Positions 49,577 to 59,631 of a DNA stretch of 64,000 nucleotides are shown here, piece after piece. A program made the position numbers and the translations under genes. The number at the start of each line of letters is the position of its first letter. Positions within the stretch are counted from its first letter, which is position 1. The DNA is taken from the NCBI GenBank assembly GCA_003999685.1, contig CP021228.1, positions 1,674,001 to 1,738,000 on the forward strand. Reading direction: 5' to 3'. This DNA comes from Taiwanofungus camphoratus (Eukaryota; Basidiomycota; Agaricomycetes; Polyporales; Taiwanofungaceae). Below the pieces are notes generated by a model. That model was not told the DNA's origin and did not search any database. It worked only from the letters and a program-made list of their open reading frames with translations.

Positions 49577-50739
49577 CATGCGTATACACTTTTGAACTCT
49601 GTCCGAGTCCCAGGATGTGTACGGTTTCGAAGCTATGATCAGGGAGATTCGTCGTTCCCCAAACCCTTTATCCACCAAAAGTCGCCCCTAAGTGCTGGAC
49701 CCCCGGCATCCCGGTAGACAATCCCAAGGAGGGCCATGCCTGCCGTAATAGTCACGAAGGTACACAATCTCCGGTTGACAGATCCCTTGGCAACGACCCT
49801 AGTGCCCGAGGGCTTCGGGCGGTCATCTCTCGGCAAAGCCCGCAGAGCTTTCATAGCCATATGGGTGTACCGACCAAGACATACCCCGATCAAAAAACAG
49901 CAGAGGCATCTCACCATAGGGTGTACCGACCAGACCCATCGTCGACAGACACCTGAAGGTTCAATATGGAGGAGGGTGAGTTAGATAAATCAAGATCCCG
50001 TCAACATACACCAGAACACTGAGTCAGGGGAGTCTACGAGGGATTGAATCCGACCCGTGTAACCATCCTGTAAGTGCTGAGGTGGCGACCCTAACGGCTA
50101 CAGTTTTCACCGAGTCGGGCCGACTATGCGACTATCCGGAGTTCGCGCACCATGGGCAGCTGGGTCCCAAGAAGGGCCATGCTCTGATCTGCGCCCCACA
50201 GTGTTTAGCTACCGGACACGGGTTTCCCCGCTATAAAGACTATATCTTAAGATGTCACTACCGTCTCGTCATTGGCACGGAAAAGAAGATGACCCAGCAT
50301 CACGCCAAGGTGCCATCCCCTAATCCTGGGCGTCGTCCCGCCTAGAGAGGAATAGTAGCCGCAGCCAACGACACCCGACAACCACTTAGTCGTTGAACGC
50401 TGATCCAGAGCCCTTTCAGGTTGGACCTTCGCTGCGGGTAACCCATTTTGCTCGCGCTCATCCTTTGGATTATTACCATACCCGCTCCCCAGCGGTGCCT
50501 AACACCTTGCGGTGAGTCGGCGGTACCTCAGGCTTTAGGGTGTTCCCGAACAATTCGGTCGTCTCGCCCCGCGCAGTAGAGACTTGCCAGGAGGGTACCC
50601 CGTTGTCTCAGTCCTTTAGACCTACGAGACTTCAGGTCCTGACATCGCCCAATGGACCACTCACCTGAAACGGCTAGGCACTTCAGAGGCCTACTCTCTC
50701 GCTAGAGAGGCTTGGAGATGCTGGTAGCCATGGTCCTCG
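49577..50739 (-). ncRNA. Group I intron (IC1-like) interrupting unit A7
   Basis: 1163 nt; RNA runs from 50739 to 49577. Core elements: GGGUAUGGUAAUAA (P5-P6 region, 50470-50483); P3 GACGACC (50557-50563) with GGUUGUC (50377-50383), 7 bp; R element GUUCAACGACUAAG (50386-50399); P7 GACUA with UAGUC (50238-50242); J8/7-P7 UAAGAUAUAGUC identical to the Tetrahymena intron; P9 hairpin GCGGG-GAAA-CCCGU (50218-50231); and a CACC-GCAA-GGUG loop in P5. The 5' exon ends GCUCGCU and the intron ends in G before CCACCUCC. Candidate guide GGUGAG (50660-50665) pairs with CUCGCU with the required U-G wobble. The 3' extension of about 620 nt has no recognisable homing endonuclease. Confidence 0.92.
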
Positions 50740-50787
50740 AGCGAGCAACGACGAAGGAGTTGCGAGCGTTGAGAAGACTTAATGGAA

Positions 50788-50856
50788 GCTAGTACTAATT
50801 AGCCCGATATCACTATCGGACGGCTAATTTCGACTAAGTCTCATCAGAGCACTAGC
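50788..50856 (-). ncRNA. Hammerhead ribozyme (unit A7)
   Basis: Core intact, GUGA cap as in A6. It lies upstream of the intron in RNA sense. Confidence 0.93.
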
Positions 50857-51165
50857 GTCGCTTATAACCAAGTTCAACCAAAGTCACGCTTATGGTTGAG
50901 TCAGGGCCCGGGGGCCGATGACTAAATCAGTTTGACCTTACCAGGGCAAAGGGTTGTAGGTGGGAGCGAATCACGTCTCTCCCTCCTATCCTAATCAGTC
51001 AGCGATGAGCAATCATCATTGTCTAGATTCGCCTAGACACCATTACTGATCAGATGTCAGAGTCATCTGATTAAGATTTAGAATCCGGACCGCAAGCCTA
51101 GGCTCAAGATCCGAGATAAGAGATAGGAAATCCGGACCGGAGGTTAGTCCGGGCCGGATATAGAT

Positions 51166-51242
51166 AGGTTAGGTTAGGTTAGGTTAGGTTAGGTTAGGTT
51201 TAGGGTTAGGTTAGGTTAGGTTAGGTTTAGGGTTAGGTTAGG
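51166..51242 (+). repeat. Interstitial telomeric tract with mixed TTAGG/TTTAGGG repeats
   Basis: 77 bp; includes two TTTAGGGTTAGG interruptions, shared exactly with 58554-58630. Confidence 0.95.
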
Positions 51243-52103
51243 AGGTCTATGTATCAACACTACAAGGGCTGCGAGTGCAGGGCAGGGGGGAGGCTTAGAG
51301 GAAGCTAGTACTAATTAGCCCGATATCGCTATCGGACGGCTAATTTCGACTAAGTCTCATCAGAGCACTAGCGTCGCTTATAACCAAGTTCAACCAAAGT
51401 CACGCTTATGGTTGAGTCATGGCCAGGGGGCCGGTGACTAAGTCAATTTGACCGAACCAGGGCAAAGGGTTGCAGGTGGGAGCGAATCACGTCTCTCCCT
51501 CCTATCCTAATCAGTCAGCGATGAGCAATCATCATTGTCTAGATTCGCCTAGACACCATTACTGATCAGATGTCAGAGTCATCTGATTAAGATTAGAATC
51601 CGGATCGCAAGCCTAGGCTCAAGATCCGAGATAACAGATAGGAAGCCCGGGCCGGAGGTTAATCCGGGCCGGGTATAGATAGGAACAAATTAGCCGGTAC
51701 CGCACCGATCATGTGACCGGGCCGCTTTTCCGGGCGTCTACTAAGGGCAGCGTGGACCACTGAGGAAGCATCATGTCATGGCACAAACCTGGGAATCCCC
51801 GTGAGCACCCTGTCCGAGCCATGCGGGGCGGGGGAAGGATACTCAATAGGACCGCGTCCAGCAAGTTGCCGCACCGTGCTCTAGCATGTTACAACCCACA
51901 GATCACCAGATCATGGACTAACACAGCAGAGGGGCGCTGGGGACCATAGTAGTTAACGCGCGCTCCGCTAGCATGCGGGGACGGCGCGCACCGGGCCGCA
52001 GTGAAGGGCCGGTCCGTACTAAGTGCCGAACATATCACGTGACACGTAAGGCGCCTATCTATTTTAAGGCAACCCTAAGCGCAGGACTGGGTAAGTCCGG
52101 CGG
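51243..52103. repeat. A-type unit A8 (full length)
   Basis: 861-bp unit with the AGGTCTATGTATCAACAC tail variant, nearly identical to A11. Confidence 0.85.
51304..51372 (-). ncRNA. Hammerhead ribozyme (unit A8)
   Basis: Core and stems intact, as in A1. Confidence 0.93.
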
Positions 52104-52175
52104 TTAGGTTAGGTTAGGTTAGGATTAGCGTTAGGTTAGGTTAGGTTAGGTTAGGTTAGGTTCGGTTAGGTTAGG
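52104..52175 (+). repeat. Interstitial (TTAGG)n tract
   Basis: 72 bp of TTAGG repeats with the ATTAGCG and TTCGG interruptions. Confidence 0.95.
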
Positions 52176-53045
52176 AGGTGGAGCGAGCAGCGCCGCAGGT
52201 GCTGCGAGTGCGATACGGGCTTGAAAGGAGGACTTAGAGGAAGCTAGTACTAATTAGCTCGCCTATGGAGGGGCGGGCAGCTAATTTCGACTAAGTCTCA
52301 TCAGAGCACTAGCTGTCGATTTTAACCGAGTTCAACCAAAGTCATGCTTATGGTTGAGTCATGGCCCGGGGGCCGGTGACTAAGTCAGTTTGACTTAACC
52401 AGGGCAAAGGGTTGCAGGTGCGAGCGAATCACGTCTCTCGCTCCTATCCTAATCAATCAGCGCTGAGCAATCAACATTGTCTAGATTCGCCTAGACACCA
52501 TTACTGATCAGATGTCAGAGTCATCTGATTAAGATTAGAATCCGGACCGAAAGCCTAGGCTTAAGATCCGAGATAAGAGATAGGAAGCCCGGGCCGGAGG
52601 TTAGTCCGGGCCGGGTATAGATAGAAACAGTTTAGCCGGTGCCGCACCGATCATGTGACCGGGCCGCTTTTCCGGGCGTCTACTAAGGGCAGCGTGGACC
52701 ACTGAGGAAGCATCATGTCATGGCACAAACCTGGGAATCCCCGTGAACACCCTGTCCGAGCCATGCGGGGCGGGGGAAGGATATTCAATAGGACCGCGTC
52801 CAGCAAGTTGCCGCACCGTGCTCTAGCATGTTACAACCCACAGATCACCAGATCATGGACTAACACAGCAGAGGGGCGCTGGGGACCATAGTAGTTAACG
52901 CGCGCTCCGCTAGCATGCGGGGACGGCGCGCACCGGGCCGCAATGAGGGGCCGGTCCGTACTAAGTGCCGAACATATCACGTGACACGTAAGGCGCCTAT
53001 CTATTTTAAGGCAACCCTAAGCGCAGGACTGGGAAAGTCCGGCGG
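52176..53045. repeat. A-type unit A9 (full length)
   Basis: 870-bp unit, variant like A2, lying on the 3' side of PLE2. Confidence 0.85.
52243..52313 (-). ncRNA. Hammerhead ribozyme (unit A9)
   Basis: Intact core with the A2-type covarying stem III (UUAGCU/AGCUAA). Confidence 0.92.
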
Positions 53046-53143
53046 TTAGGTTAGGTTAGGTTAGGATTAGCGTTAGGTTAGGTTAGGTTAGGTTAGGTTA
53101 GGTTCGGTTAGGTTAGGTTAGGTTAGGTTAGGGTTAGGTTAGG
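53046..53143 (+). repeat. Interstitial (TTAGG)n tract at the PLE2 3' end
   Basis: 98 bp, with the same irregular repeats as the tract at PLE1. Confidence 0.95.
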
Positions 53144-56100
53144 TCTGGTTTGAACAGACAACCCTAATACGCCAACACACTAAGATAACGTTACACCTGA
53201 TGTAACCGATGCTAATCAAACTGACTTAACAGTTTTAAATATCCATTTCCAAAAGTACATCATCTGCACTTTGGGCATTAATAACACTTCTGCGCCATTT
53301 ACTTGCTAAGTCCGCGAAATTGGTTTCCCGCTTCCGAGACACAAGCCAGCGCTTGTCTAAGAATCCGAGTTGGGAAAGGTCTGCGACCTTCTCCGCCTCA
53401 ATAAATCCGGTGGGTTTCCTTAGGTACCGCCCAGTCCATACCCAGCCCTCTTCTGCGCGGTTATCATGGACAACCGCCGCCAGGTTAGAGATTTGATCAG
53501 ACCGCCGGGCTTCAGCGGCGGCACGATCTGCTGCTGCCGAAGCAGCCGCCGTTTCGCGCGACAGCTTGCGCTGGGCTACTCGGGCGGGATCCCACCACTC
53601 CTCAAGCGTGGTCTGAACTGTGCCGGATAGGGTCGCATCCCGCGAACCCCCAGCCGAATAATCGAAAATCGGAGCGGCCGAGTTTTCCCAACTCGCCGAA
53701 AAGAAGTTTTTGAAGAAACTCAAAGACTCCACCCACGATTCCGTAACACGTGTCATTAATTCATGAATATCGAAAGAATCCCATGAAGGGTTAAATTGCG
53801 ACTTAATCACAAGTACGCCATCATTCGCGTCCGCCGCTTTGGTCGAAGTTTGTTTAATTTCCAAACGTTTCGCCCAGCGTACTGCTTTATGTGCATCAAG
53901 CCATGCAACAACCAGAGCAGGGGGATAACCACGGCCGACGTACAAATCGACAAGCCCTTTAAGGGCATCTAAGTAATGTTCCAACTTAGAACTTAGCGTG
54001 GCTAAACGGCTCATCTCTCCAATGAACGTGCCTTTTTTAACGTCCTTTGGATGGTGAGATATCCATGGTATTCTTTCATGATGGTTAAGTGCTTTCCGAT
54101 ACGGCTTATGTTCCACCCGGTTGGTTACGGGGTCAATATAAATAAGCATGTCAAGGAATGGCGTCGCCCATTCAGACACTTCCCATGTTATAGTGCAACC
54201 AGTGTAAGAGATACGACTAGTACAGAGTTCAAGAGCCTCTGCTGCACTACCTGCTTCAACGATGGCGAATACATCATCGATGTACCGCCCATAATAAAGA
54301 AAGGGTGGGCTAACCTGCCCAGAAGGCCAGACTTTATTTTCAAAATGGCATCCATATAAATTAGCTAGGTCGGGCGAGCACGCCACTCCCATAGCTAGTC
54401 CACGTTTTTGAAGAAATGTGTGACCGTTGAAGTCAACTATTAGGTCATAATTGGCTGATTGCATACACCGAATGAACAAGGCGTTGTAAAATTCGGGGTG
54501 GTCCGTTGATTGACTACCTAGTGGATGACTGATGTACAATTTAGATACAATGCCTACGCATTCTCTGAGGGGTACATTTGGGTAGAAAGCGACAACGTCG
54601 CCGGCCACCAGCCAATATTTTTTATATTTTAGTGTTTTAACCGTTGCTAACTTGGCAGCAAGATCTTTGCTACCATGTATAATAAAAGGCTCAGCTTCTA
54701 TGATGGGTTTCAACAACTTGGATACTACTTTAGCCGCGGGGCCTTGAGCGCATGAGTGACAGGGCACAATTGGCCGCATCTTTACAGGTGTCTTATGGAT
54801 TTTTGGGATACCATAAAAGATGGGAACCTTAGGCTCATCCAACTCGCTCTCGGGACATTTAGACCGAAGATATTTGGCTAACTGGAGTGTCTGATCGTGA
54901 GGCAAGGCCCCTTCGACCCAATCGCTTAACTCCTTAACCCGCTTAGTAACCTTTTCTAAGTACATCTGTCGCTGACCGGGATTAATTTCCTGATAGTCAG
55001 CCGTATTAGACAGAAGTAAGTTGCAACCATTAACGAACCATTCCCTTGTGACTACAGCAGCGCCGAGGTTCTTATCCGTTTGGAGGATGAGGTAGTTATG
55101 CTCATCCAACCAGAGGCGAACTTTGTCCAGGTCTACAAGCCGATTAGGGCGGCTTCTAGCTTTCAAACCGGGTACGACAGTGCGTATGAATTCAGTGACG
55201 TATGTTTGCCCGCGTTTAAGACCAAGTTCGATATATTGGCTGGCTTGAGGCGCGTTGCTATCGCGCTTTAGTCTCAAGTCGTAGTCAGGATCGTAGGGTG
55301 GTTGACTTATACCTTGCCGCTCAAGGATCTTTTGTTTACAGGCAAAGTGCACTCTCCATCGTACACGTTCACAAAAGTCATCATAAGCGTTTTGAACCAA
55401 CTCCCCAGAAGGGGGAGCGTACAGCATGTACTTAAGTCCGCAAGATATATGTATACTGATTTCCGCAGGTAAACTAACACCGTCGCCAACATGAACCCAA
55501 GTCCGGAACCTCTGTGCCTCGACTAAAGCCGCCGGTGCAAAGTAAAGGAGGGTGCGTGCCCCGACTGGTGTAGGAAGATCGAGTATACAATCAGGATAAG
55601 TGGAGGGTTGCGAGAAGCGGAGTCGCGACCGAAGAACACACCGTATTAGTTCGGTCTCCCTTTCCCTTTTCCTTTGTTCTTCTTCATCGTCGAAGCTTTC
55701 TTCGATGAAGCGGCCTGCTTTTGCTTTGCCGCGCGCTGCGGAGCTTTGGGAGGGCGTCCTCCTGTGCTCATGCGCGCTGAACGATTCGGCGCCTTGCCTT
55801 TGCCTTTCTAAAATACGAGAAAGGGCGGCGCCAGGTAAGTCTTTGGGTACTGAACCATGTACAAAACTGACCTGCTGTTTAACGTTCTTTGAGGTGCCCT
55901 CACCTTTCAACCGACGATCAACCGCGTCATCGATCAGTTTTTTCAAAGCAGCGGGGTTCTCGGTGGTATCGCTCATCTCTACCTCCGCCACTGCTTTGAG
56001 GGCACTCTTTGCATTGGCTCGAGTCGCGGCATGTGCTAACTGTGATTCGCGAATGTTCACGACACGAAAGCAAAACCGCGGGAGCACAGCGACAAAGCGC

Positions 56101-56948
56101 TTGTGTTCCGACTCGAGGACGGGGTCGTTCTGCCAACCTTCAATCTCGACGTTCCCATCGAGAGAAGTTCTCCACTTAGGGACACGCGATCCTTGTGAGA
56201 TCGCAGCCCATTGAGTGTCGACCACGTCGCGCGCCTTCCCCAACATGGTAGTAGGGTCCAGCGCGCCCTCAAAGAACGTGAGCTCAGCACGCTTTTGCGC
56301 AATGGCTAAAGCGAGTGCTTCGCGGCGAAACGTTTTAAATTTCTCCGCAAGAGCCCCTGGTTCCGCCGGGTGTGTTTCCAACCATGCTTTCGCAGACTGG
56401 AAAACGGGTTCCCCCATGCCTTGTAACTGGGGCGGAAGGGAACCGCTGGCAAGATGAGCCTCGAGCTCACCCACTTGCTTCGACAAAGAAACGCAGCGTT
56501 CCTTTGCTTCCGCAATGCTAGCCAGAACCGGGCGGAGTACCTCCCGGTATACGAGAGGCACGACTGATAAGACGGTGTCAAATGTTTCAGCTGAAAGGAC
56601 GGCGCGGAACTCATCGGCAATAGTCTCAAGTGACGTCGCTCCCATGGCATAAGCCAACGAGGGGGGAGCAAGGTTCCTCGCAATAGCGGCGCGAAGTGAC
56701 GCTCCACCTGGTCCTGCGGAAGTCGAACGGGTGGATCCAGGACGAGGTAGGCGATTGGCCATTGTAAGCAAGCGCAAGGTGCGTCAGGAGGGAGAAAATG
56801 AAAAGAGATTGGGCACCGAGCGAAGCAGAGGGCGAGCAGTCGGTATTCCTGGATCGGATTGACGGGTGGGGGGGTCGGAGGCAGAACCCGATAACGTCGT
56901 CGAAAACCGAGATGCGGTATGAGAGACAGTTTGGAAAGCGCTGATTGG
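53144..56948 (-). mobile_element. Penelope-like retroelement PLE2
   Basis: Same arrangement as PLE1: 3' end on a TTAGG tract, ORF, short leader, two TTAGG repeats, then an intron-bearing A unit. The nucleotide sequence differs from PLE1 throughout the ORF at many scattered, mostly third-codon, positions. Confidence 0.88.
53235..56777 (-). CDS. Penelope-like reverse transcriptase (EN-minus), copy 2
   Basis: 1180 uninterrupted codons (likely start MANRLPRPG at 56762). All RT motifs of copy 1 are present and identical (PKIHK, AGDVVAFYPN, AMGVACSP, YIDDVF). Differences from copy 1 lie mainly in the N-terminal third and in the linker near SFDDEEEQRKRE. The open frame despite many silent differences suggests that selection kept the protein. 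No endonuclease domain. Confidence 0.93.
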   Translation of the reverse strand: MRLLTMANRLPRPGSTRSTSAGPGGASLRAAIARNLAPPSLAYAMGATSLETIADEFRAVLSAETFDTVLSVVPLVYREVLRPVLASIAEAKERCVSLSKQVGELEAHLASGSLPPQLQGMGEPVFQSAKAWLETHPAEPGALAEKFKTFRREALALAIAQKRAELTFFEGALDPTTMLGKARDVVDTQWAAISQGSRVPKWRTSLDGNVEIEGWQNDPVLESEHKRFVAVLPRFCFRVVNIRESQLAHAATRANAKSALKAVAEVEMSDTTENPAALKKLIDDAVDRRLKGEGTSKNVKQQVSFVHGSVPKDLPGAALSRILERQRQGAESFSAHEHRRTPSQSSAARGKAKAGRFIEESFDDEEEQRKRERETELIRCVLRSRLRFSQPSTYPDCILDLPTPVGARTLLYFAPAALVEAQRFRTWVHVGDGVSLPAEISIHISCGLKYMLYAPPSGELVQNAYDDFCERVRWRVHFACKQKILERQGISQPPYDPDYDLRLKRDSNAPQASQYIELGLKRGQTYVTEFIRTVVPGLKARSRPNRLVDLDKVRLWLDEHNYLILQTDKNLGAAVVTREWFVNGCNLLLSNTADYQEINPGQRQMYLEKVTKRVKELSDWVEGALPHDQTLQLAKYLRSKCPESELDEPKVPIFYGIPKIHKTPVKMRPIVPCHSCAQGPAAKVVSKLLKPIIEAEPFIIHGSKDLAAKLATVKTLKYKKYWLVAGDVVAFYPNVPLRECVGIVSKLYISHPLGSQSTDHPEFYNALFIRCMQSANYDLIVDFNGHTFLQKRGLAMGVACSPDLANLYGCHFENKVWPSGQVSPPFLYYGRYIDDVFAIVEAGSAAEALELCTSRISYTGCTITWEVSEWATPFLDMLIYIDPVTNRVEHKPYRKALNHHERIPWISHHPKDVKKGTFIGEMSRLATLSSKLEHYLDALKGLVDLYVGRGYPPALVVAWLDAHKAVRWAKRLEIKQTSTKAADANDGVLVIKSQFNPSWDSFDIHELMTRVTESWVESLSFFKNFFSASWENSAAPIFDYSAGGSRDATLSGTVQTTLEEWWDPARVAQRKLSRETAAASAAADRAAAEARRSDQISNLAAVVHDNRAEEGWVWTGRYLRKPTGFIEAEKVADLSQLGFLDKRWLVSRKRETNFADLASKWRRSVINAQSADDVLLEMDI

Positions 56949-56964
56949 TTAGGTTAGGAGGTGG

Positions 56965-58127
56965 CATGCGTATACACTTTTGAACTCTGTCCGAGTCCCA
57001 GGATGTGTACGGTTTCGAAGCTATGATCAGGGAGATTCGTCGTTCCCCAAACCCTTTATCCACCAAAAGTCGCCCCTAAGTGCTGGACCCCCGGCATCCC
57101 GGTAGACAATCCCAAGGAGGGCCATGCCTGCCGTAATAGTCACGAAGGTACACAATCTCCGGTTGACAGATCCCTTGGCAACGACCCTAGTGCCCGAGGG
57201 CTTCGGGCGGTCATCTCTCGGCAAAGCCCGCAGAGCTTTCATAGCCATATGGGTGTACCGACCAAGACATACCCCGATCAAAAAACAGCAGAGGCATCTC
57301 ACCATAGGGTGTACCGACCAGACCCATCGTCGACAGACACCTGAAGGTTCAATATGGAGGAGGGTGAGTTAGATAAATCAAGATCCCGTCAACATACACC
57401 AGAACACTGAGTCAGGGGAGTCTACGAGGGATTGAATCCGACCCGTGTAACCATCCTGTAAGTGCTGAGGTGGCGACCCTAACGGCTACAGTTTTCACCG
57501 AGTCGGGCCGACTATGCGACTATCCGGAGTTCGCGCACCATGGGCAGCTGGGTCCCAAGAAGGGCCATGCTCTGATCTGCGCCCCACAGTGTTTAGCTAC
57601 CGGACACGGGTTTCCCCGCTATAAAGACTATATCTTAAGATGTCACTACCGTCTCGTCATTGGCACGGAAAAGAAGATGACCCAGCATCACGCCAAGGTG
57701 CCATCCCCTAATCCTGGGCGGCGTCCCGCCTAGAGAGGAATAGTAGCCGCAGCCAACGACACCCGACAACCACTTAGTCGTTGAACGCTGATCCAGAGCC
57801 CTTTCAGGTTGGACCTTCGCTGCGGGTAACCCATTTTGCTCGCGCTCATCCTTTGGATTATTACCATACCCGCTCCCCAGCGGTGCCTAACACCTTGCGG
57901 TGAGTCGGCGGTACCTCAGGCTTTAGGGTGTTCCCGAACAATTCGGTCGTCTCGCCCCGCGCAGTAGAGACTTGCCAGGAGGGTACCCCGTTGTCTCAGT
58001 CCTTTAGACCTACGAGACTTCAGGTCCTGACATCGCCCAATGGACCACTCACCTGAAACGGCTAGGCACTTCAGAGGCCTACTCTCTCGCTAGAGAGGCT
58101 TGGAGATGCTGGTAGCCATGGTCCTCG
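56965..58127 (-). ncRNA. Group I intron, second copy (unit A10)
   Basis: Same 1163-nt length and same flanks as the first copy. The only difference I found by eye is one base (GGGCGGCG against GGGCGTCG near 57720). It has the same U|C 5' splice site, terminal G and core motifs. Confidence 0.92.
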
Positions 58128-58175
58128 AGCGAGCAACGACGAAGGAGTTGCGAGCGTTGAGAAGACTTAATGGAA

Positions 58176-58244
58176 GCTAGTACTAATTAGCCCGATATCA
58201 CTATCGGACGGCTAATTTCGACTAAGTCTCATCAGAGCACTAGC
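58176..58244 (-). ncRNA. Hammerhead ribozyme (unit A10)
   Basis: Core intact, identical to the A7 copy. Confidence 0.93.
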
Positions 58245-58553
58245 GTCGCTTATAACCAAGTTCAACCAAAGTCACGCTTATGGTTGAGTCAGGGCCCGGG
58301 GGCCGATGACTAAATCAGTTTGACCTTACCAGGGCAAAGGGTTGTAGGTGGGAGCGAATCACGTCTCTCCCTCCTATCCTAATCAGTCAGCGATGAGCAA
58401 TCATCATTGTCTAGATTCGCCTAGACACCATTACTGATCAGATGTCAGAGTCATCTGATTAAGATTTAGAATCCGGACCGCAAGCCTAGGCTCAAGATCC
58501 GAGATAAGAGATAGGAAATCCGGACCGGAGGTTAGTCCGGGCCGGATATAGAT

Positions 58554-58630
58554 AGGTTAGGTTAGGTTAGGTTAGGTTAGGTTAGGTTTAGGGTTAGGTT
58601 AGGTTAGGTTAGGTTTAGGGTTAGGTTAGG
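58554..58630 (+). repeat. Interstitial telomeric tract with mixed repeats
   Basis: 77 bp, same irregular pattern as 51166-51242. Confidence 0.95.
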
Positions 58631-59491
58631 AGGTCTATGTATCAACACTACAAGGGCTGCGAGTGCAGGGCAGGGGGGAGGCTTAGAGGAAGCTAGTACT
58701 AATTAGCCCGATATCGCTATCGGACGGCTAATTTCGACTAAGTCTCATCAGAGCACTAGCGTCGCTTATAACCAAGTTCAACCAAAGTCACGCTTATGGT
58801 TGAGTCATGGCCAGGGGGCCGGTGACTAAGTCAATTTGACCGAACCAGGGCAAAGGGTTGCAGGTGGGAGCGAATCACGTCTCTCCCTCCTATCCTAATC
58901 AGTCAGCGATGAGCAATCATCATTGTCTAGATTCGCCTAGACACCATTACTGATCAGATGTCAGAGTCATCTGATTAAGATTAGAATCCGGATCGCAAGC
59001 CTAGGCTCAAGATCCGAGATAACAGATAGGAAGCCCGGGCCGGAGGTTAATCCGGGCCGGGTATAGATAGGAACAAATTAGCCGGTACCGCACCGATCAT
59101 GTGACCGGGCCGCTTTTCCGGGCGTCTACTAAGGGCAGCGTGGACCACTGAGGAAGCATCATGTCATGGCACAAACCTGGGAATCCCCGTGAGCACCCTG
59201 TCCGAGCCATGCGGGGCGGGGGAAGGATACTCAATAGGACCGCGTCCAGCAAGTTGCCGCACCGTGCTCTAGCATGTTACAACCCACAGATCACCAGATC
59301 ATGGACTAACACAGCAGAGGGGCGCTGGGGACCATAGTAGTTAACGCGCGCTCCGCTAGCATGCGGGGACGGCGCGCACCGGGCCGCAGTGAAGGGCCGG
59401 TCCGTACTAAGTGCCGAACATATCACGTGACACGTAAGGCGCCTATCTATTTTAAGGCAACCCTAAGCGCAGGACTGGGTAAGTCCGGCGG
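58631..59491. repeat. A-type unit A11 (full length)
   Basis: 861-bp unit, near-identical to A8. Confidence 0.85.
58692..58760 (-). ncRNA. Hammerhead ribozyme (unit A11)
   Basis: Core and stems intact. Confidence 0.93.
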
Positions 59492-59543
59492 TTAGGTTAG
59501 GTTAGGTTAGGATTAGCGTTAGGTTAGGTTAGGTTAGGTTAGG
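59492..59543 (+). repeat. Interstitial (TTAGG)n tract
   Basis: 52 bp of TTAGG repeats with the ATTAGCG interruption. Confidence 0.95.
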
Positions 59544-59606
59544 AGGTGGAGCGAGCAACGACGAAGGAGTTGCGAGCGTTGAGAAGACTTAATGGAAGCT
59601 AGTACT
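59544..59606. repeat. A-type micro-copy A12 ending at the ribozyme cleavage site
   Basis: 63 bp of unit tail ending ...GCTAGTACT, followed at once by TAGGGTTAGG. In full units the sequence goes on AATTAGCC. The break is exactly the predicted hammerhead cut. Confidence 0.88.
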
Positions 59607-59631
59607 TAGGGTTAGGTTAGGTTAGGTTAGG
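59607..59631 (+). repeat. Telomeric repeats capping A12
   Basis: One TTAGGG-like repeat and then TTAGG repeats, 25 bp. Confidence 0.9.

Larger units (their letters stand above)
49571..51165. repeat. A-type unit A7, 5'-truncated and intron-bearing
   Basis: The unit tail (49571-49576) is separated from the rest (50740-51165) by the group I intron. The A portion stops in GGATATAGAT and continues as TTAGG repeats. Confidence 0.85.
56959..58553. repeat. A-type unit A10, truncated and intron-bearing
   Basis: Same tail, intron and 5' truncation point as A7, inside a segment repeated at an offset of 7388 bp. Confidence 0.85.

Noticed and set aside
49639-50345. Frames of 82-92 codons in the intron copies
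   Set aside because: Several overlapping frames on both strands cover the catalytic core or extension, without endonuclease motifs (no LAGLIDADG, no clear His-Cys box).
49577-50739. Intron segment as an rDNA fragment or a separate transposon
   Set aside because: The core motifs, U/G splice boundaries and exact empty-site restoration fit a group I intron; no rRNA sequence flanks it and no target duplication is seen.
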